Source: Mycolicibacterium hodleri (GTDB taxonomy: Bacteria > Actinomycetota > Actinomycetes > Mycobacteriales > Mycobacteriaceae). Taken from it: DNA of 64,000 bases. The stretch lies in NCBI RefSeq assembly GCF_025822245.1, contig NZ_JACKTL010000026.1, positions 429,296-493,295 of the forward strand, written 5' to 3'. Positions 24,924-33,364 of the stretch are shown here, piece by piece (positions within the stretch are counted from its first letter, which is position 1; each line of letters opens with the position of its first letter). A program made the position numbers and the translations under genes. The notes below the pieces were generated by a model, which did no database searches, had not been told where the DNA came from, and saw only the letters and a program-made list of their open reading frames with translations.

Positions 24924-25523
24924 ATGATCGACGCCACCGCCGAATCCGACACGGAACTGGCGGCACGCTTTGCCCGCGACGCGGTCCCGCTGTTCGACGC
25001 ACTGAGCCGCCGCGCGCGTCGGCTGACCCTCAGCGACGCCGACGCCGAGGATCTGCTGCAGGACACGCTGCTGCACGCCTACCAGGGCTTCCGGTCGTTC
25101 GAGCGCGGCACCAACCTGAAGGCGTGGCTCTTTCGGATCCAGTACCACCGCTGGATCAGCGCGCACCGCTACAAGGAGCGCCGCCCGGCGGAGGTCATGG
25201 TCGAGCACGTGGGCGAGCACGAGTTGGCCTGCGGGGTGGCCAGGCTCTCGGCGGGCCGTCCCTCGGCCGAGGACGACGTGCTGGAAGCGCTGTCGGACAA
25301 CGCCGTTCGCGCGGCCCTGGCAAACCTGCCGGAAGGCACCCGCGTGGTGATGTACTACTCCGGGGTGGCGGGGTACACGTACGCCGAGACCGCCGCGCTG
25401 ATGGACATCCCGATCGGCACGGTGATGTCGCGGGTGTCTCGCGGGCGGCAGCGCCTGCGGGCGTCGCTGGCGCACCTCGACCACGGCCAGGCATTCGCCG
25501 AATCCGACCGGCAGAGTGCCTGA
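24924..25523 (+). CDS. ECF RNA polymerase sigma factor (SigH/RpoE-like)
   Basis: The 199-residue sigma-70 family protein has region 2 (DAEDLLQDTLLHAYQGFRSFERGTNLKAWLFRI, about residues 37-70) and region 4 (GYTYAETAALMDIPIGTVMSRVSRGRQRL, about residues 152-182). The residues around region 2 resemble the SigH/SigE/SigR stress group. That group is normally paired with a zinc-binding anti-sigma factor encoded next door, but none is seen here: the next gene is a MarR regulator. The partner may be encoded elsewhere. Confidence 0.9.
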   Translation: MIDATAESDTELAARFARDAVPLFDALSRRARRLTLSDADAEDLLQDTLLHAYQGFRSFERGTNLKAWLFRIQYHRWISAHRYKERRPAEVMVEHVGEHELACGVARLSAGRPSAEDDVLEALSDNAVRAALANLPEGTRVVMYYSGVAGYTYAETAALMDIPIGTVMSRVSRGRQRLRASLAHLDHGQAFAESDRQSA

Positions 25524-25530
25524 CGACACA

Positions 25531-25560
25531 TTGTTAGTGCCCTAACTATTAGCGTACGAT
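25531..25560 (+). promoter_or_regulatory. Promoter and operator of the MarR gene (leaderless)
   Basis: TTGTTA (25531-25536), an 18-bp spacer and TACGAT (25555-25560) form a promoter whose expected start falls at the ATG (25567). The inverted repeat GTTAG-TGCC-CTAAC (25533-25546) overlaps the -35, and a further TTAG follows at 25549-25552. No ribosome-binding site is present. Confidence 0.6.
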
Positions 25561-25566
25561 TCATAC

Positions 25567-26058
25567 ATGACCCCCTCGGCCGTCGTGGACACCGACCCCC
25601 TGGCGCTCGAGCGCCAAGTCTGCTTTGCGCTGGCCGTCACCAACCGGGCCGTCCTCGCCGTGTACCGGCCGCTGCTGGAACCACTCGGCCTCACCCACCC
25701 CCAATACCTGGTCATGCTTGCGCTCTGGGACCACCGGAAGTCGGCGTCGCGAGACGCGCCCGCCCTGTCGGTGAAGCAGATCGCCACGGCCCTGCAACTA
25801 GATTCGGCCACGTTGTCGCCGATGCTCAAGCGGCTCGAGGCGCTCGGCCTGGTGACCCGCACGAAGAGCGCGGTCGACGAGCGCGCCACCGACGTCGAGC
25901 TGACCCCGGCCGGCGCCGCCCTGCGCGCGCGGGCCCTGGAGATCCCGCCCGCCGTCGTCGAGCGACTCGGGGTGGACCTGCCCGAGTTGGAAGAACTTCA
26001 CCGCGTCCTGACGCGAATCAATCTGGCCGCGTTGGCGGCCGACGCGCCCGACGCCTAG
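25567..26058 (+). CDS. MarR family transcriptional regulator (OhrR-like)
   Basis: The 163-residue protein has a winged helix covering LSVKQIATALQLDSATLSPMLKRLEALGLVTR and a wing with DERATDVELTPAG. An N-terminal Cys in QVCFALAVTNRAV (Cys19) sits where OhrR-type organic-peroxide sensors have their reactive cysteine, with the following YRPLLEPLGLTHPQYLVMLALWD also typical of OhrR. No ohr gene is adjacent; the next gene is DUF5313. It appears to be read from a leaderless mRNA, and a palindrome over the -35 suggests self-repression. Confidence 0.88.
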   Translation: MTPSAVVDTDPLALERQVCFALAVTNRAVLAVYRPLLEPLGLTHPQYLVMLALWDHRKSASRDAPALSVKQIATALQLDSATLSPMLKRLEALGLVTRTKSAVDERATDVELTPAGAALRARALEIPPAVVERLGVDLPELEELHRVLTRINLAALAADAPDA

Positions 26059-26078
26059 ATCGAAAGATGGGAGCCACC

Positions 26079-26495
26079 ATGAACGACGCCCGACCCACGC
26101 CGTTGCAATACGTCGCCTACTCCTACGGGCGACGCCTGCCACCGTCCATGCGCAACTGGGTGGCCGAGGACCTCGCGGGCGAGGGCGCAGTCCGCCGGCA
26201 CGTCCTGCGGATGGCAATCCCACCGCTGCTGGTGCTCGCACCTCTGTGGTTGCTGCCCGCGTCGCTGTACGTCCACCTCGAGATGACGGCGCCGATCTAC
26301 ATCTGGGCAATCCTGATGTCGCTGGCCCTGAACAAGGTGTGGCGCCGCCACCGCCTGGTGCAGCACGATCTGGACCCGACCCTGGTCGACGCCCTCCGGC
26401 GTCGCAAGGACTCCCGTCTTCACGAGGACTACGCCGCACGCTTCGGTCCTCGCCCGGACTCCGCCAAGTGGCAGTCGAACAGCAGCCCGTTCTGA
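26079..26495 (+). CDS. DUF5313 family membrane protein
   Basis: The 138-residue protein belongs to a mycobacterial family of unknown function. It has LQYVAYSYGRRLPPSMRNWVAEDLAGEGAVRRH at the N-terminus, two hydrophobic segments at about residues 48-66 and 72-88, and the conserved end FGPRPDSAKWQSNSSPF. The ATG at 26079 is preferred over the in-frame ATG at 26067 because GGGAG lies 6 nt upstream of it. It follows the MarR gene by 20 bp and may share its transcript. Confidence 0.82.
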   Translation: MNDARPTPLQYVAYSYGRRLPPSMRNWVAEDLAGEGAVRRHVLRMAIPPLLVLAPLWLLPASLYVHLEMTAPIYIWAILMSLALNKVWRRHRLVQHDLDPTLVDALRRRKDSRLHEDYAARFGPRPDSAKWQSNSSPF

Positions 26496-26534
26496 GCGAG
26501 GTTGAAATCGCGCCGGCCGGGGCATCTGCTTGCC

Positions 26535-26681
26535 ATGACCGACAAGGACGAGCAGACCGAGGACCACACCGACGCGGCCGACCCGCCGCCGGGGCCGGCC
26601 GACCACGGACGCACCGGAGGCATGGCCACCCGCGAGGTGGCGCCGGACGTCGTCAAGCGATCGGGTGACGCAACCGACTGA
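26535..26681 (+). CDS. Small acidic protein, hypothetical (48 residues)
   Basis: A short open frame begins MTDKDEQTEDHT and ends VVKRSGDATD. It is rich in Asp, Glu, Pro and Thr and has no hydrophobic segment, so it would be cytoplasmic and disordered. It follows DUF5313 by 39 bp on the same strand and ends 20 bp before the convergent radical SAM gene. The ribosome-binding site is weak. Codon use is mycobacterial, but the length gives little statistical support. Confidence 0.45.
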   Translation: MTDKDEQTEDHTDAADPPPGPADHGRTGGMATREVAPDVVKRSGDATD

Positions 26682-26701
26682 CGGCTGAGCGGACCAAAGC
26701 C

Positions 26702-27805
26702 CTACGTCCAGTACAGCATTCGGGCCATGGGCAGCGTCTCGGCGAGCGCGGACCCGAACCAGGACCGCAGTTCGGTCATGGTGTCCCTCGGATAGACGTA
26801 CTTCGCCGCGCCGTACTTGCCGAACTTCCGTGTCCGGACCTCCTCGTCCATCTCCAACTTGGTGCGGGGGTACCACCCCAGCAGGACGTCCTTGCTCGTC
26901 TCGGTGAAGCGGTGCGTGATGCACTCCACCGTCAGGTCGAGGTTCGCAACGTCGGCCACGGCGTCGGCGACGTCCCGCAGCAGCGATCCGTACGCGTCGC
27001 GCCAGTCGGGCACCGGCATGATCGGGGCGATGGTAAGGCCCACCCGGTAGCCGTGTCCGGCCAACTTCCGAAGCGCCGAGATGCGTTGCGGCACACGGGC
27101 CGTGCCCCCGTCGAAGCGGTTGGCGACCTCGTCGGCGTTGACGGAGATCCGGACCCGCGTGCGGCCCGCGTGGGGGAGGTCCAGCAGCGGCGCCACGTTG
27201 TCGTACTTCGTGGTGAACCGCAGTCCCACCGGCCCCGGCCAGTCGTGGGTTCCGACGTGGCTGATCGCCGTCGACAGCGAGCCCGTGAGGTGTTCGAGCG
27301 CCAGCGGATCGGTGTAGCAGGACGCCTCGAACGTGGTGCCCTCCGCCGCGCGCTCGGTGGAGGCGGAGGTGACGGTGCCGTGCCCGACCTTCTCGTCCAT
27401 GGCGGCGAGGATCTCGGGAAGGTTGGCGTACACCCGCGTGATCGGGGGACCCGAGAGCGACCCGGCCAGATAGCAGTACTGACAGTGGCCGGGGCAGCCT
27501 TCGGCCAGGTCGATCCGCCAGTCGGCGCTGGGCGGGATGGGTTGCAGCCGCCGCTTGCTCGGCGGCGCCACGACGACGGCAAGGGTGCGCTTGGCCAGTG
27601 CATAGGTCGCGCGGTCGTTCTCGGCGCGCAGCGGCGGCAGCCGGTCGCCGGACAGCACGTCGACGTCGGCCACGCCGGCGGCCTGACACCGGGCGATGAT
27701 CTCCGCGCCATGGGGGAGTTCGGCGGCCGATCGGGTCACCAGCACACGGGCCGGAATCCACAGGGTGGGTGTGGCAGAGTCGGTCGTACTCGCCCGCCGT
27801 TCCAC
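26702..27805 (-). CDS. Radical SAM protein, spore photoproduct lyase-like (SplB family)
   Basis: The 367-residue protein carries the radical SAM cluster motif CPGHCQYC (Cys104, Cys108, Cys111; CxxxCxxC). It has the SplB-family context DWRIDLAEGCPGHCQYCYL, and later LRFTTKYDNV, VRISVNADEV and CITHRFTETSK. The start is a GTG at 27805, 2 nt after the stop of the hydrolase gene, so it is the last gene of a four-gene operon. Mycobacteria do not form classical spores; members of this family outside Bacilli have no assigned substrate, and DNA photoproduct repair is only one possibility. Confidence 0.8.
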   Translation of the reverse strand: MERRASTTDSATPTLWIPARVLVTRSAAELPHGAEIIARCQAAGVADVDVLSGDRLPPLRAENDRATYALAKRTLAVVVAPPSKRRLQPIPPSADWRIDLAEGCPGHCQYCYLAGSLSGPPITRVYANLPEILAAMDEKVGHGTVTSASTERAAEGTTFEASCYTDPLALEHLTGSLSTAISHVGTHDWPGPVGLRFTTKYDNVAPLLDLPHAGRTRVRISVNADEVANRFDGGTARVPQRISALRKLAGHGYRVGLTIAPIMPVPDWRDAYGSLLRDVADAVADVANLDLTVECITHRFTETSKDVLLGWYPRTKLEMDEEVRTRKFGKYGAAKYVYPRDTMTELRSWFGSALAETLPMARMLYWT

Positions 27806-27807
27806 CG

Positions 27808-28479
27808 TCAGCGTCCCGCCATGACGGCGATTCGCTCGGCGACGTCGCGGGCGACGCTCAGCGTGGCGGGATCGTCGGACGGTCCGTAACGGTCGTGGGT
27901 CGCGTCGTAGTGCGCACCCGCGATCGACCCGTGGTCCGCGTCGAGCTCGACCACCTCTGCGGGCCAACCGGATTCGCCGAGCTGCGTGGCGAACGCCATC
28001 GAGACCGTGATGGGGACGACGTCGTCGTGCAGACCGTGGAGCAGCGTGAAGGCGCCGGTGGGCCCGCCGTCGAGACCGTCGGCGACGGATCTGCCCGAGA
28101 TCGGGTCCGTGGCGTCGAAGGCACCGGCGAGGCAGACGGTGTGGCCGACGCGCATGCCGACGGCGTCGGACTGAATCGTCAACCCCGCCGCGGCCAGACC
28201 TCCCATCGACCACCCGACCACCACCAGATCGTCGGCATTGGTGGCATTTTCGCGCGCGAACGTGGCCGAACCGAGCAGGTCGGCGCGTCCGCCGTCGTCG
28301 GCATGGGAGTTCCAGTCGGGGACCACGACGGCGAGGCGGTGTCCGGCGATCGCCTCGGCGAGTGGCGTCAGCGCAGCTCTGGAGTCGGTCTGCATCCCGT
28401 GCCACAGCAGCACGGTGGGGTCGGACGGGGAGCCGAACAGGTCGGCCGAACGTCCCGGTGCGTATTCGACGGTCTTCAT
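27808..28479 (-). CDS. Alpha/beta hydrolase
   Basis: The 223-residue cytoplasmic hydrolase has nucleophile elbow VGWSMGG near residue 90, an oxyanion-region LLWHGMQTD near residue 25, catalytic Asp in LLHGLHDDVVP and catalytic His in LDADHGSIAG. It is probably an esterase or thioesterase of the dienelactone-hydrolase-like size class. It lies 18 bp after the SnoaL gene and just before the radical SAM gene on the same transcript. Confidence 0.82.
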   Translation of the reverse strand: MKTVEYAPGRSADLFGSPSDPTVLLWHGMQTDSRAALTPLAEAIAGHRLAVVVPDWNSHADDGGRADLLGSATFARENATNADDLVVVGWSMGGLAAAGLTIQSDAVGMRVGHTVCLAGAFDATDPISGRSVADGLDGGPTGAFTLLHGLHDDVVPITVSMAFATQLGESGWPAEVVELDADHGSIAGAHYDATHDRYGPSDDPATLSVARDVAERIAVMAGR

Positions 28480-28497
28480 GCCAGTGGTGTTCCCCGC

Positions 28498-29034
28498 TTA
28501 GCGAGAGCCAAGCAGCGAGAAGAACCGGTGTGACGGGTCGTCCGCGGCGGAGCTACCCCGTGGGGTGTCCCGGGTCAACGGGTGGTCGAACTGCACCGGC
28601 GACGGATCGTCGACGCGCGCCCAGTCGGTGACGATCGTCCGCTCGACGAATCCCCATGTGCCGTTCTGCTTTTCATACTTGTCGAGATAGCGTCCGCCGA
28701 CCGTGACGTCGACGTCGCCGGTGCCCGAGATCAGCGTGTGGGTCGCGATCGTGTAGATCTCACCCTCGGCCACGGTGCCGTCGACGGCGAAGTTCACCGT
28801 GGTGACGTGGTGTTGCATCGACCGCAGGTGCGGGCGCGCCGCAGCCAGTCGACCGACGAATTCGTCGACCGATCCGCCCGAGAACGCGCCGTGGGAGTCG
28901 ACGGCGTCGCGGTGGTACAGACTCCGCACCAGGTCGAGGTCACCTCGGTCGACGGCGCGGCAATAGGCGTGGACCAGTCGGCTGAGCTGGTGTTCGTCGA
29001 GCATCTCCTGCAGCAGGGGATCCATCGGTGTCAC
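28498..29034 (-). CDS. SnoaL/NTF2-like domain protein
   Basis: The 178-residue protein has the NTF2-like cone fold: N-terminal helices with HQLSRLVHAYCRAVDRGDLDLVRSLYHRDAVDSHG and later YLDKYEKQNGTWGFVERTIV. This pattern is typical of SnoaL_4, bile-acid-dehydratase-like and ring-hydroxylating-beta-like proteins encoded in mycobacterial sterol or lipid gene clusters. It probably acts as a dehydratase, isomerase or small-molecule-binding partner. Its start is 4 nt downstream of the LLM oxidoreductase stop, pointing to a shared substrate. Confidence 0.85.
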   Translation of the reverse strand: MTPMDPLLQEMLDEHQLSRLVHAYCRAVDRGDLDLVRSLYHRDAVDSHGAFSGGSVDEFVGRLAAARPHLRSMQHHVTTVNFAVDGTVAEGEIYTIATHTLISGTGDVDVTVGGRYLDKYEKQNGTWGFVERTIVTDWARVDDPSPVQFDHPLTRDTPRGSSAADDPSHRFFSLLGSR

Positions 29035-29038
29035 GGCG

Positions 29039-30193
29039 TCAGGACTGCTTGGCGGATTGCTCGGCCGCGTGGTCCTCGATCGCCTTGCCGATCGCGTGTG
29101 CGGCGCGATCCATGAACTCCGTCCCGCTGGAGAGCACCCACTCTTGCGAGGCCACCGGGGCGGCGAGCTGACCGGTGAAGTGCGGCATCACGTACTGGGC
29201 GAACAACTCGTAGCTCCGAAGCTTCGCGGCGGGCGGTGCCCAGTCGTGGTCGAAGAGGAGGAATGCCCCAAAGCCGCCGTCGCTCGCCTCGACGAGCTCG
29301 GAGATCTTGGCCACCGCGTCCTCGGGCGTGCCGATCACCGCGAAGCCGGACTGCCGGTTGTTGGCGAGGATCTCGGCGGTGGTGTCGCCCTGCACCGGGC
29401 CGGCGGGCAGCAGATGTTTGAAGTACCGCGAGAATTCGACGATGCCGTGCTCCACGTCGCGCTCGGCCTGCTCGCGGGTCTCGGCCAGATGCATCGGGCC
29501 GACCAGACGCCACTTCGACCGGTCCGCGACGTGGCCATGCTCGAGGGCGACGTCCTCCCACGTCTTCCAGTGTTGGGCAAGCAGATCCATGCCCTGTCGT
29601 GCCGTCGCGGCGATCGACAGCATGCCCACCCCGTGCGTGCCGGCGCCGCGTGGCCCGGTGGGCGAGAAGGACGCCGCGACCGCGACGTCGAAACATGGCT
29701 CGCTGTACGGCCTCAACTGGAGGCGGGCGTCCTGCAGGACGAACCCGTCGGTGTGCATGGTGACGGTCTCCCCCCGGAGCAGCCGCATGATCGCGTCGAG
29801 GCTCTGCTCCATGCGCGGACGCTGCGCGTCGGCGGGAATGCCCAGCATGTGGGCGTCCGACGTGAGCTGTCCGGGGCCGCACCCCAGCATCACCCGTCCG
29901 CGCGTGAGGTGATCCAGCAGGACCATCCGATCGGCCAGCATCAGGGGATGGTGATACGGCAGCGAGCTCACGCCGGTGCCGAGTTTGATGTGCTTGGTCC
30001 GCTCGGCGGCGACGCCGATGAAGACCTCCGGGGAGGAGATGATCTCGAACCCGGCGGAGTGATGCTCCCCGATCCACGCTTCGGCGAAGCCCAGTCGGTC
30101 CATCGCCACGATCAGGTCGAGGTCTCGTTCGATGGCGAGTGTCGGGTTCTGCCCGACCGGGTGAAAGGGGGCCATGAAGTTTCCGAAGCGCAT
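29039..30193 (-). CDS. LLM class flavin-dependent oxidoreductase
   Basis: The 384-residue bacterial luciferase-like monooxygenase begins MRFGNFMAPFHPVGQNP, contains AWIGEHHSAGFEI (the EHH motif of the family) and TGVSSLPYHHPLMLADRMVLLDHLTRGRVMLGCGPG. This pattern is close to limonene- and alkane-type FMNH2-dependent monooxygenases rather than F420 enzymes. The ATG at 30193 is chosen because the family N-terminus starts there. It heads a minus-strand operon with SnoaL, hydrolase and radical SAM genes and probably oxygenates a terpenoid, steroid or ketone. Confidence 0.88.
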   Translation of the reverse strand: MRFGNFMAPFHPVGQNPTLAIERDLDLIVAMDRLGFAEAWIGEHHSAGFEIISSPEVFIGVAAERTKHIKLGTGVSSLPYHHPLMLADRMVLLDHLTRGRVMLGCGPGQLTSDAHMLGIPADAQRPRMEQSLDAIMRLLRGETVTMHTDGFVLQDARLQLRPYSEPCFDVAVAASFSPTGPRGAGTHGVGMLSIAATARQGMDLLAQHWKTWEDVALEHGHVADRSKWRLVGPMHLAETREQAERDVEHGIVEFSRYFKHLLPAGPVQGDTTAEILANNRQSGFAVIGTPEDAVAKISELVEASDGGFGAFLLFDHDWAPPAAKLRSYELFAQYVMPHFTGQLAAPVASQEWVLSSGTEFMDRAAHAIGKAIEDHAAEQSAKQS

Positions 30194-30292
30194 CGGCCCA
30201 TTCTTGCCCGCGGGCACGCGCCCCACGTGGGGTTTCGGGGTGGCCGGACGCGCTCGGCGTTTCAACGTCGTTGCCGGCGGTAAGGGCAGACG

Positions 30293-31291
30293 GTGACGAA
30301 TTCCGGTCAGGTGCCCAAAGTTCACCCGTCGTCCAACTTTGCCGTCGACACTGGCCACGTGCTCGCATCGACAAGGACCGCCCTCGCGCGGCTGACCGCG
30401 CTGGCCTCCGTCGTCGGCTGCGCCCTCTTCGGAGTCGCCGTGACTGCGTCGGCGTTTCCGGCGGGCGACTCCCGAGGTGAGTTGTCATTCGGCGGGTTGC
30501 AGCGGACCTACCTGGTGCATGCGCCCAGTGGCACCGACCGGCCGTCGGGTCTGGTGATCAATCTGCACGGTGCCGGCAGTGACGGCGCGGGGCAGGCGGC
30601 CAGCACGAATTACGGCGCTGCGGCCGACGCGCTGGGATTCGTCGTCGCCTATCCGGACGGAATCGACCAGAGCTGGGCGGACGGACGCGGTGCCTCGATT
30701 CCGGATCGCCAGGGCGTCGACGACGTCGGTTTCCTGACGGCACTGGTCGACCGACTCGTCCGCGACTACGGCATTCCACCGGGTCGGGTGTTCGCCGCCG
30801 GAATGTCGGCGGGCGGGTTCATGGCCTCGCGGCTGGCGTGCGACCGGGCCGACGTGTTCTCTGCGGTCGCGCCGGTGGCGGCCACGTTGGGTTCCGGCGT
30901 TGCGTGCAATCCGTCCCGCCCGGTGTCGGTGCTGGAGTTCCACGGCACCGCCGATCCCGTCGTGCCGTTCGCCGGCGGTGCCATGGTGGGCCGCGGCGGA
31001 CCCAGCGACATCCTCTCCGCGCCGGCGTTCTCGGCGCATTGGCGGGACGTCGACCGATGCGCGAGCGTGCCGGTCGAGGACGAGCTGCCCAGTTCGGGGG
31101 ACGGCACGTCGGTGCGCCGGTTCAGCGGGGTCGGATGTGCCGACGGCACCGCGGTCGTCCTGCTGCAGATCAACGGCGGCGGGCACACCTGGCCGACGGG
31201 GAACTTCACTCCGCCCGGTGCGGGGCTGACCACGACGGCGACCAACGCGTCGCTGGCGAGCGCGCAGTTCTTCGCCGCGCACGGCAGGTGA
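30293..31291 (+). CDS. Secreted PHB depolymerase/feruloyl-type esterase (LpqC-like)
   Basis: This is a 332-residue esterase of the polyhydroxybutyrate-depolymerase family. The signal sequence is internal: the hydrophobic stretch LTALASVVGCALFGVAVTASA ends near residue 54, so a downstream GTG at 30359 may be the real start. The catalytic motif FAAGMSAGGFM supplies Ser, EFHGTADPVVPF the Asp and INGGGHTWP the His. It would hydrolyse an ester outside the membrane. It is convergent with DUF302 (6-bp gap). Confidence 0.85.
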   Translation: MTNSGQVPKVHPSSNFAVDTGHVLASTRTALARLTALASVVGCALFGVAVTASAFPAGDSRGELSFGGLQRTYLVHAPSGTDRPSGLVINLHGAGSDGAGQAASTNYGAAADALGFVVAYPDGIDQSWADGRGASIPDRQGVDDVGFLTALVDRLVRDYGIPPGRVFAAGMSAGGFMASRLACDRADVFSAVAPVAATLGSGVACNPSRPVSVLEFHGTADPVVPFAGGAMVGRGGPSDILSAPAFSAHWRDVDRCASVPVEDELPSSGDGTSVRRFSGVGCADGTAVVLLQINGGGHTWPTGNFTPPGAGLTTTATNASLASAQFFAAHGR

Positions 31292-31297
31292 AGCGGC

Positions 31298-31795
31298 CTA
31301 GGACCCCGTGACCGACTTGGCCAGGGCGGCCAGCTTCGTGTCGAGGGCGACGGCCGCCTCGAGCAGAGGCGGGTTGGGTTCGACCACCATCAGCGACGAC
31401 GGGCGCACGTAGGTCAGTGCGCTGCGGCCGCCGTCCTCCTCCGTCAGCAGCAGTTCGACCGGCGCGAACAGTCCCGCCGTGACGTCGTGTCGCAGCATCG
31501 TGATGGCGATCAACGGGTTGCCGATGATCACCCGCCGCACCTGCCGGTCGATCCCGGCCTTCTTGATCCACGCGCCGTGGTCGAACGAGGCGAAGAGCAT
31601 GAAGCCGTGGGGCCCGACGTGGTCCCCGACTTCCCGTTCGTGGGACGCCCAGTCGTCGTGGCGACCGGAGATGGCTTCGATGGGCACGGGCTGCCTGCCG
31701 ACGTCGGCCAGTAGCGCGTCGACCAGCGCGGCGAAGTCCTTCGCGCTGTCGAAGCGCATCCGGACCCCGTTGAAGGGGATCTCCACTTCGGACAT
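31298..31795 (-). CDS. DUF302 domain protein
   Basis: The 165-residue protein starts MSEVEIPFNGVRMRFDSAKDFAALVDAL and has the DUF302 core FMLFASFDHGAWIKKAGI, then IIGNPLIAITMLRHDVTAGLFAPVELLLTEE. No signal or membrane segment is seen. Function is unknown in the family; some members have been linked to nitric-oxide or lipid stress. The start at 31795 fits the beginning of the domain, although the frame stays open further upstream. Confidence 0.8.
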   Translation of the reverse strand: MSEVEIPFNGVRMRFDSAKDFAALVDALLADVGRQPVPIEAISGRHDDWASHEREVGDHVGPHGFMLFASFDHGAWIKKAGIDRQVRRVIIGNPLIAITMLRHDVTAGLFAPVELLLTEEDGGRSALTYVRPSSLMVVEPNPPLLEAAVALDTKLAALAKSVTGS

Positions 31796-31884
31796 GTCGG
31801 CCACCTCTCGTTCGCCCCCGCGCTCTAAGTATAGTAAGCAATATTCAGCTGTGAGGATGGTGTGCGCCCCCGCATACTGGGCAC

Positions 31885-32424
31885 GTGAAGATCTGCGTCT
31901 TCCTCTCCGCCGCCGACCTCGACGAGCGGTACACCGTTCCGGCCCGCGAATTCGCCGAACTGATCGGCGCCGGCGGTCACACCCTGGTCTGGGGTGGCTC
32001 CGACACCGGGCTGATGAAGGTCGTCGCCGACGGTGTGCACGCCGCCGGGGGCCGGCTGGTCGGCGTGTCGGTCGAATTCCTCCGTGCCAAGGCACGGGCA
32101 GACGCCGACGAGATGGTGTTCGCCGCCGACCTCGCCGAACGAAAGGCGTTGCTGTTGGCCGAATGTGACGCCGTGGTCGTGATGGTCGGCGGGTTGGGAA
32201 CACTGGACGAGGCGACCGAGGTCCTGGAACTGCGCAAGCACGGATTCCACGACAAGCCCGTCGTGCTGCTGAACACCGCGGGTTTCTACGACGGGCTCGC
32301 CCTGCAACTCGAGCGAATGGACGCCGACGGGTTCCTGCCGATCCCGTCGGCCGAGCTGGTGCACGTCGCACCCGACGCGGCCGGCGCGCTGGCCTACCTG
32401 CAGGAGTCCGTCGGCGATCGGTGA
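31885..32424 (+). CDS. LOG family protein (cytokinin riboside 5'-monophosphate phosphoribohydrolase-like)
   Basis: The 179-residue Rossmann-fold protein has the LOG layout: KICVFLSAADLDERY at the start, TLVWGGSDTGLMKVVADGVHAAGG, ERKALLLAECDAVVVM and VGGLGTLDE. LOG enzymes release adenine-type bases from nucleoside 5'-monophosphates and usually have PGGxGTxxE; here the Pro is Val, while the catalytic Arg and Glu are kept. The start is a GTG. The following LysR gene is 25 bp away. Confidence 0.85.
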   Translation: MKICVFLSAADLDERYTVPAREFAELIGAGGHTLVWGGSDTGLMKVVADGVHAAGGRLVGVSVEFLRAKARADADEMVFAADLAERKALLLAECDAVVVMVGGLGTLDEATEVLELRKHGFHDKPVVLLNTAGFYDGLALQLERMDADGFLPIPSAELVHVAPDAAGALAYLQESVGDR

Positions 32425-32449
32425 GGGGATCACTCGCTATCGTCGGGCG

Positions 32450-33322
32450 GTGCGCCTCGAGGAACTGCAGTGGTTCGTCACCCTCGCCGAGACCGAACAC
32501 GTCACGGTGGCGGCCGCCGAGCTGAGGGTGAGTCAGCCGACGCTGTCCCGCGCCTTGGCGCGATTCGAAGAGCAGGCCGGGACGCCCCTGTTCGACCGCG
32601 TCAACCGGCGCCTGCGACTCAACGCCTACGGACGGATCATGCTCGAGCATGCCCGACGGAGCATCGCCGAAATGCAGTCGGCGGGTGACCGCATTGCCGC
32701 ACTGCGCAATCCCGACAGCGGCCGCGTGCGGTTGGCCTTCCTGCACTCACTGGCGAGCTGGTATGTGCCGGAACAACTTCGACGCTTTCGGGACGCCGTT
32801 CCGGGGATCGGCTTCGACCTTTTCCAGGGCGCGGCCCACGAGATCACCGACCGGGTGCTCACCGGTCAGGCCGACTTGGCGATCACCGCCCCCCGCCCCG
32901 ACGACTCCGACTTCACGTGGCGCCGGCTCTACGTCGAGCGACTGTGCCTGGCCGTGCCGCCGGGGCACCGGCTCGCCACGCGCACCCGCATGCGGCTCTC
33001 GGCGGCGGCGGGCGAGCCGTTCGTGGCGTTGGCCGAGCAGTACGGCCTGCGGCAGGTCACCGACGAACTCTGTGCCGAGGAGGGGCTGACCCCCGAGATC
33101 GTGTTCGAGGCTACCGAGATTCCCACGATGGAGGGCCTGGTCGCCGCGGGCTTCGGCGTCGCCGTGGTGCCGGTCCCGCGCGACGACGCGGGTCACACCA
33201 AGACCGTCCACGTGACGCTCGCCAACCGGGGCGCCAAGCGCGAAGTGGGCTTGGTGTGGGAGCGGGACCGCCCGTTGACGCCGCCGGCGGAACGATTCGC
33301 ACGATTTCTCACCGACACGTAG
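32450..33322 (+). CDS. LysR family transcriptional regulator
   Basis: The 290-residue LTTR has a standard N-terminal HTH (LQWFVTLAETEHVTVAAAELRVSQPTLSRALARFEEQAGTPLFDR, residues about 6-50) and a substrate-binding domain opening with GRVRLAFLHSLASWYVPEQL. The start is a GTG. It is 42 bp upstream of an MFS exporter on the same strand and is therefore the likely regulator of that transporter. Confidence 0.92.
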   Translation: MRLEELQWFVTLAETEHVTVAAAELRVSQPTLSRALARFEEQAGTPLFDRVNRRLRLNAYGRIMLEHARRSIAEMQSAGDRIAALRNPDSGRVRLAFLHSLASWYVPEQLRRFRDAVPGIGFDLFQGAAHEITDRVLTGQADLAITAPRPDDSDFTWRRLYVERLCLAVPPGHRLATRTRMRLSAAAGEPFVALAEQYGLRQVTDELCAEEGLTPEIVFEATEIPTMEGLVAAGFGVAVVPVPRDDAGHTKTVHVTLANRGAKREVGLVWERDRPLTPPAERFARFLTDT

Positions 33323-33364
33323 CGGCGTCAGTGCCTCGCTGAGCGGTAATGATGTATCCGCCGT

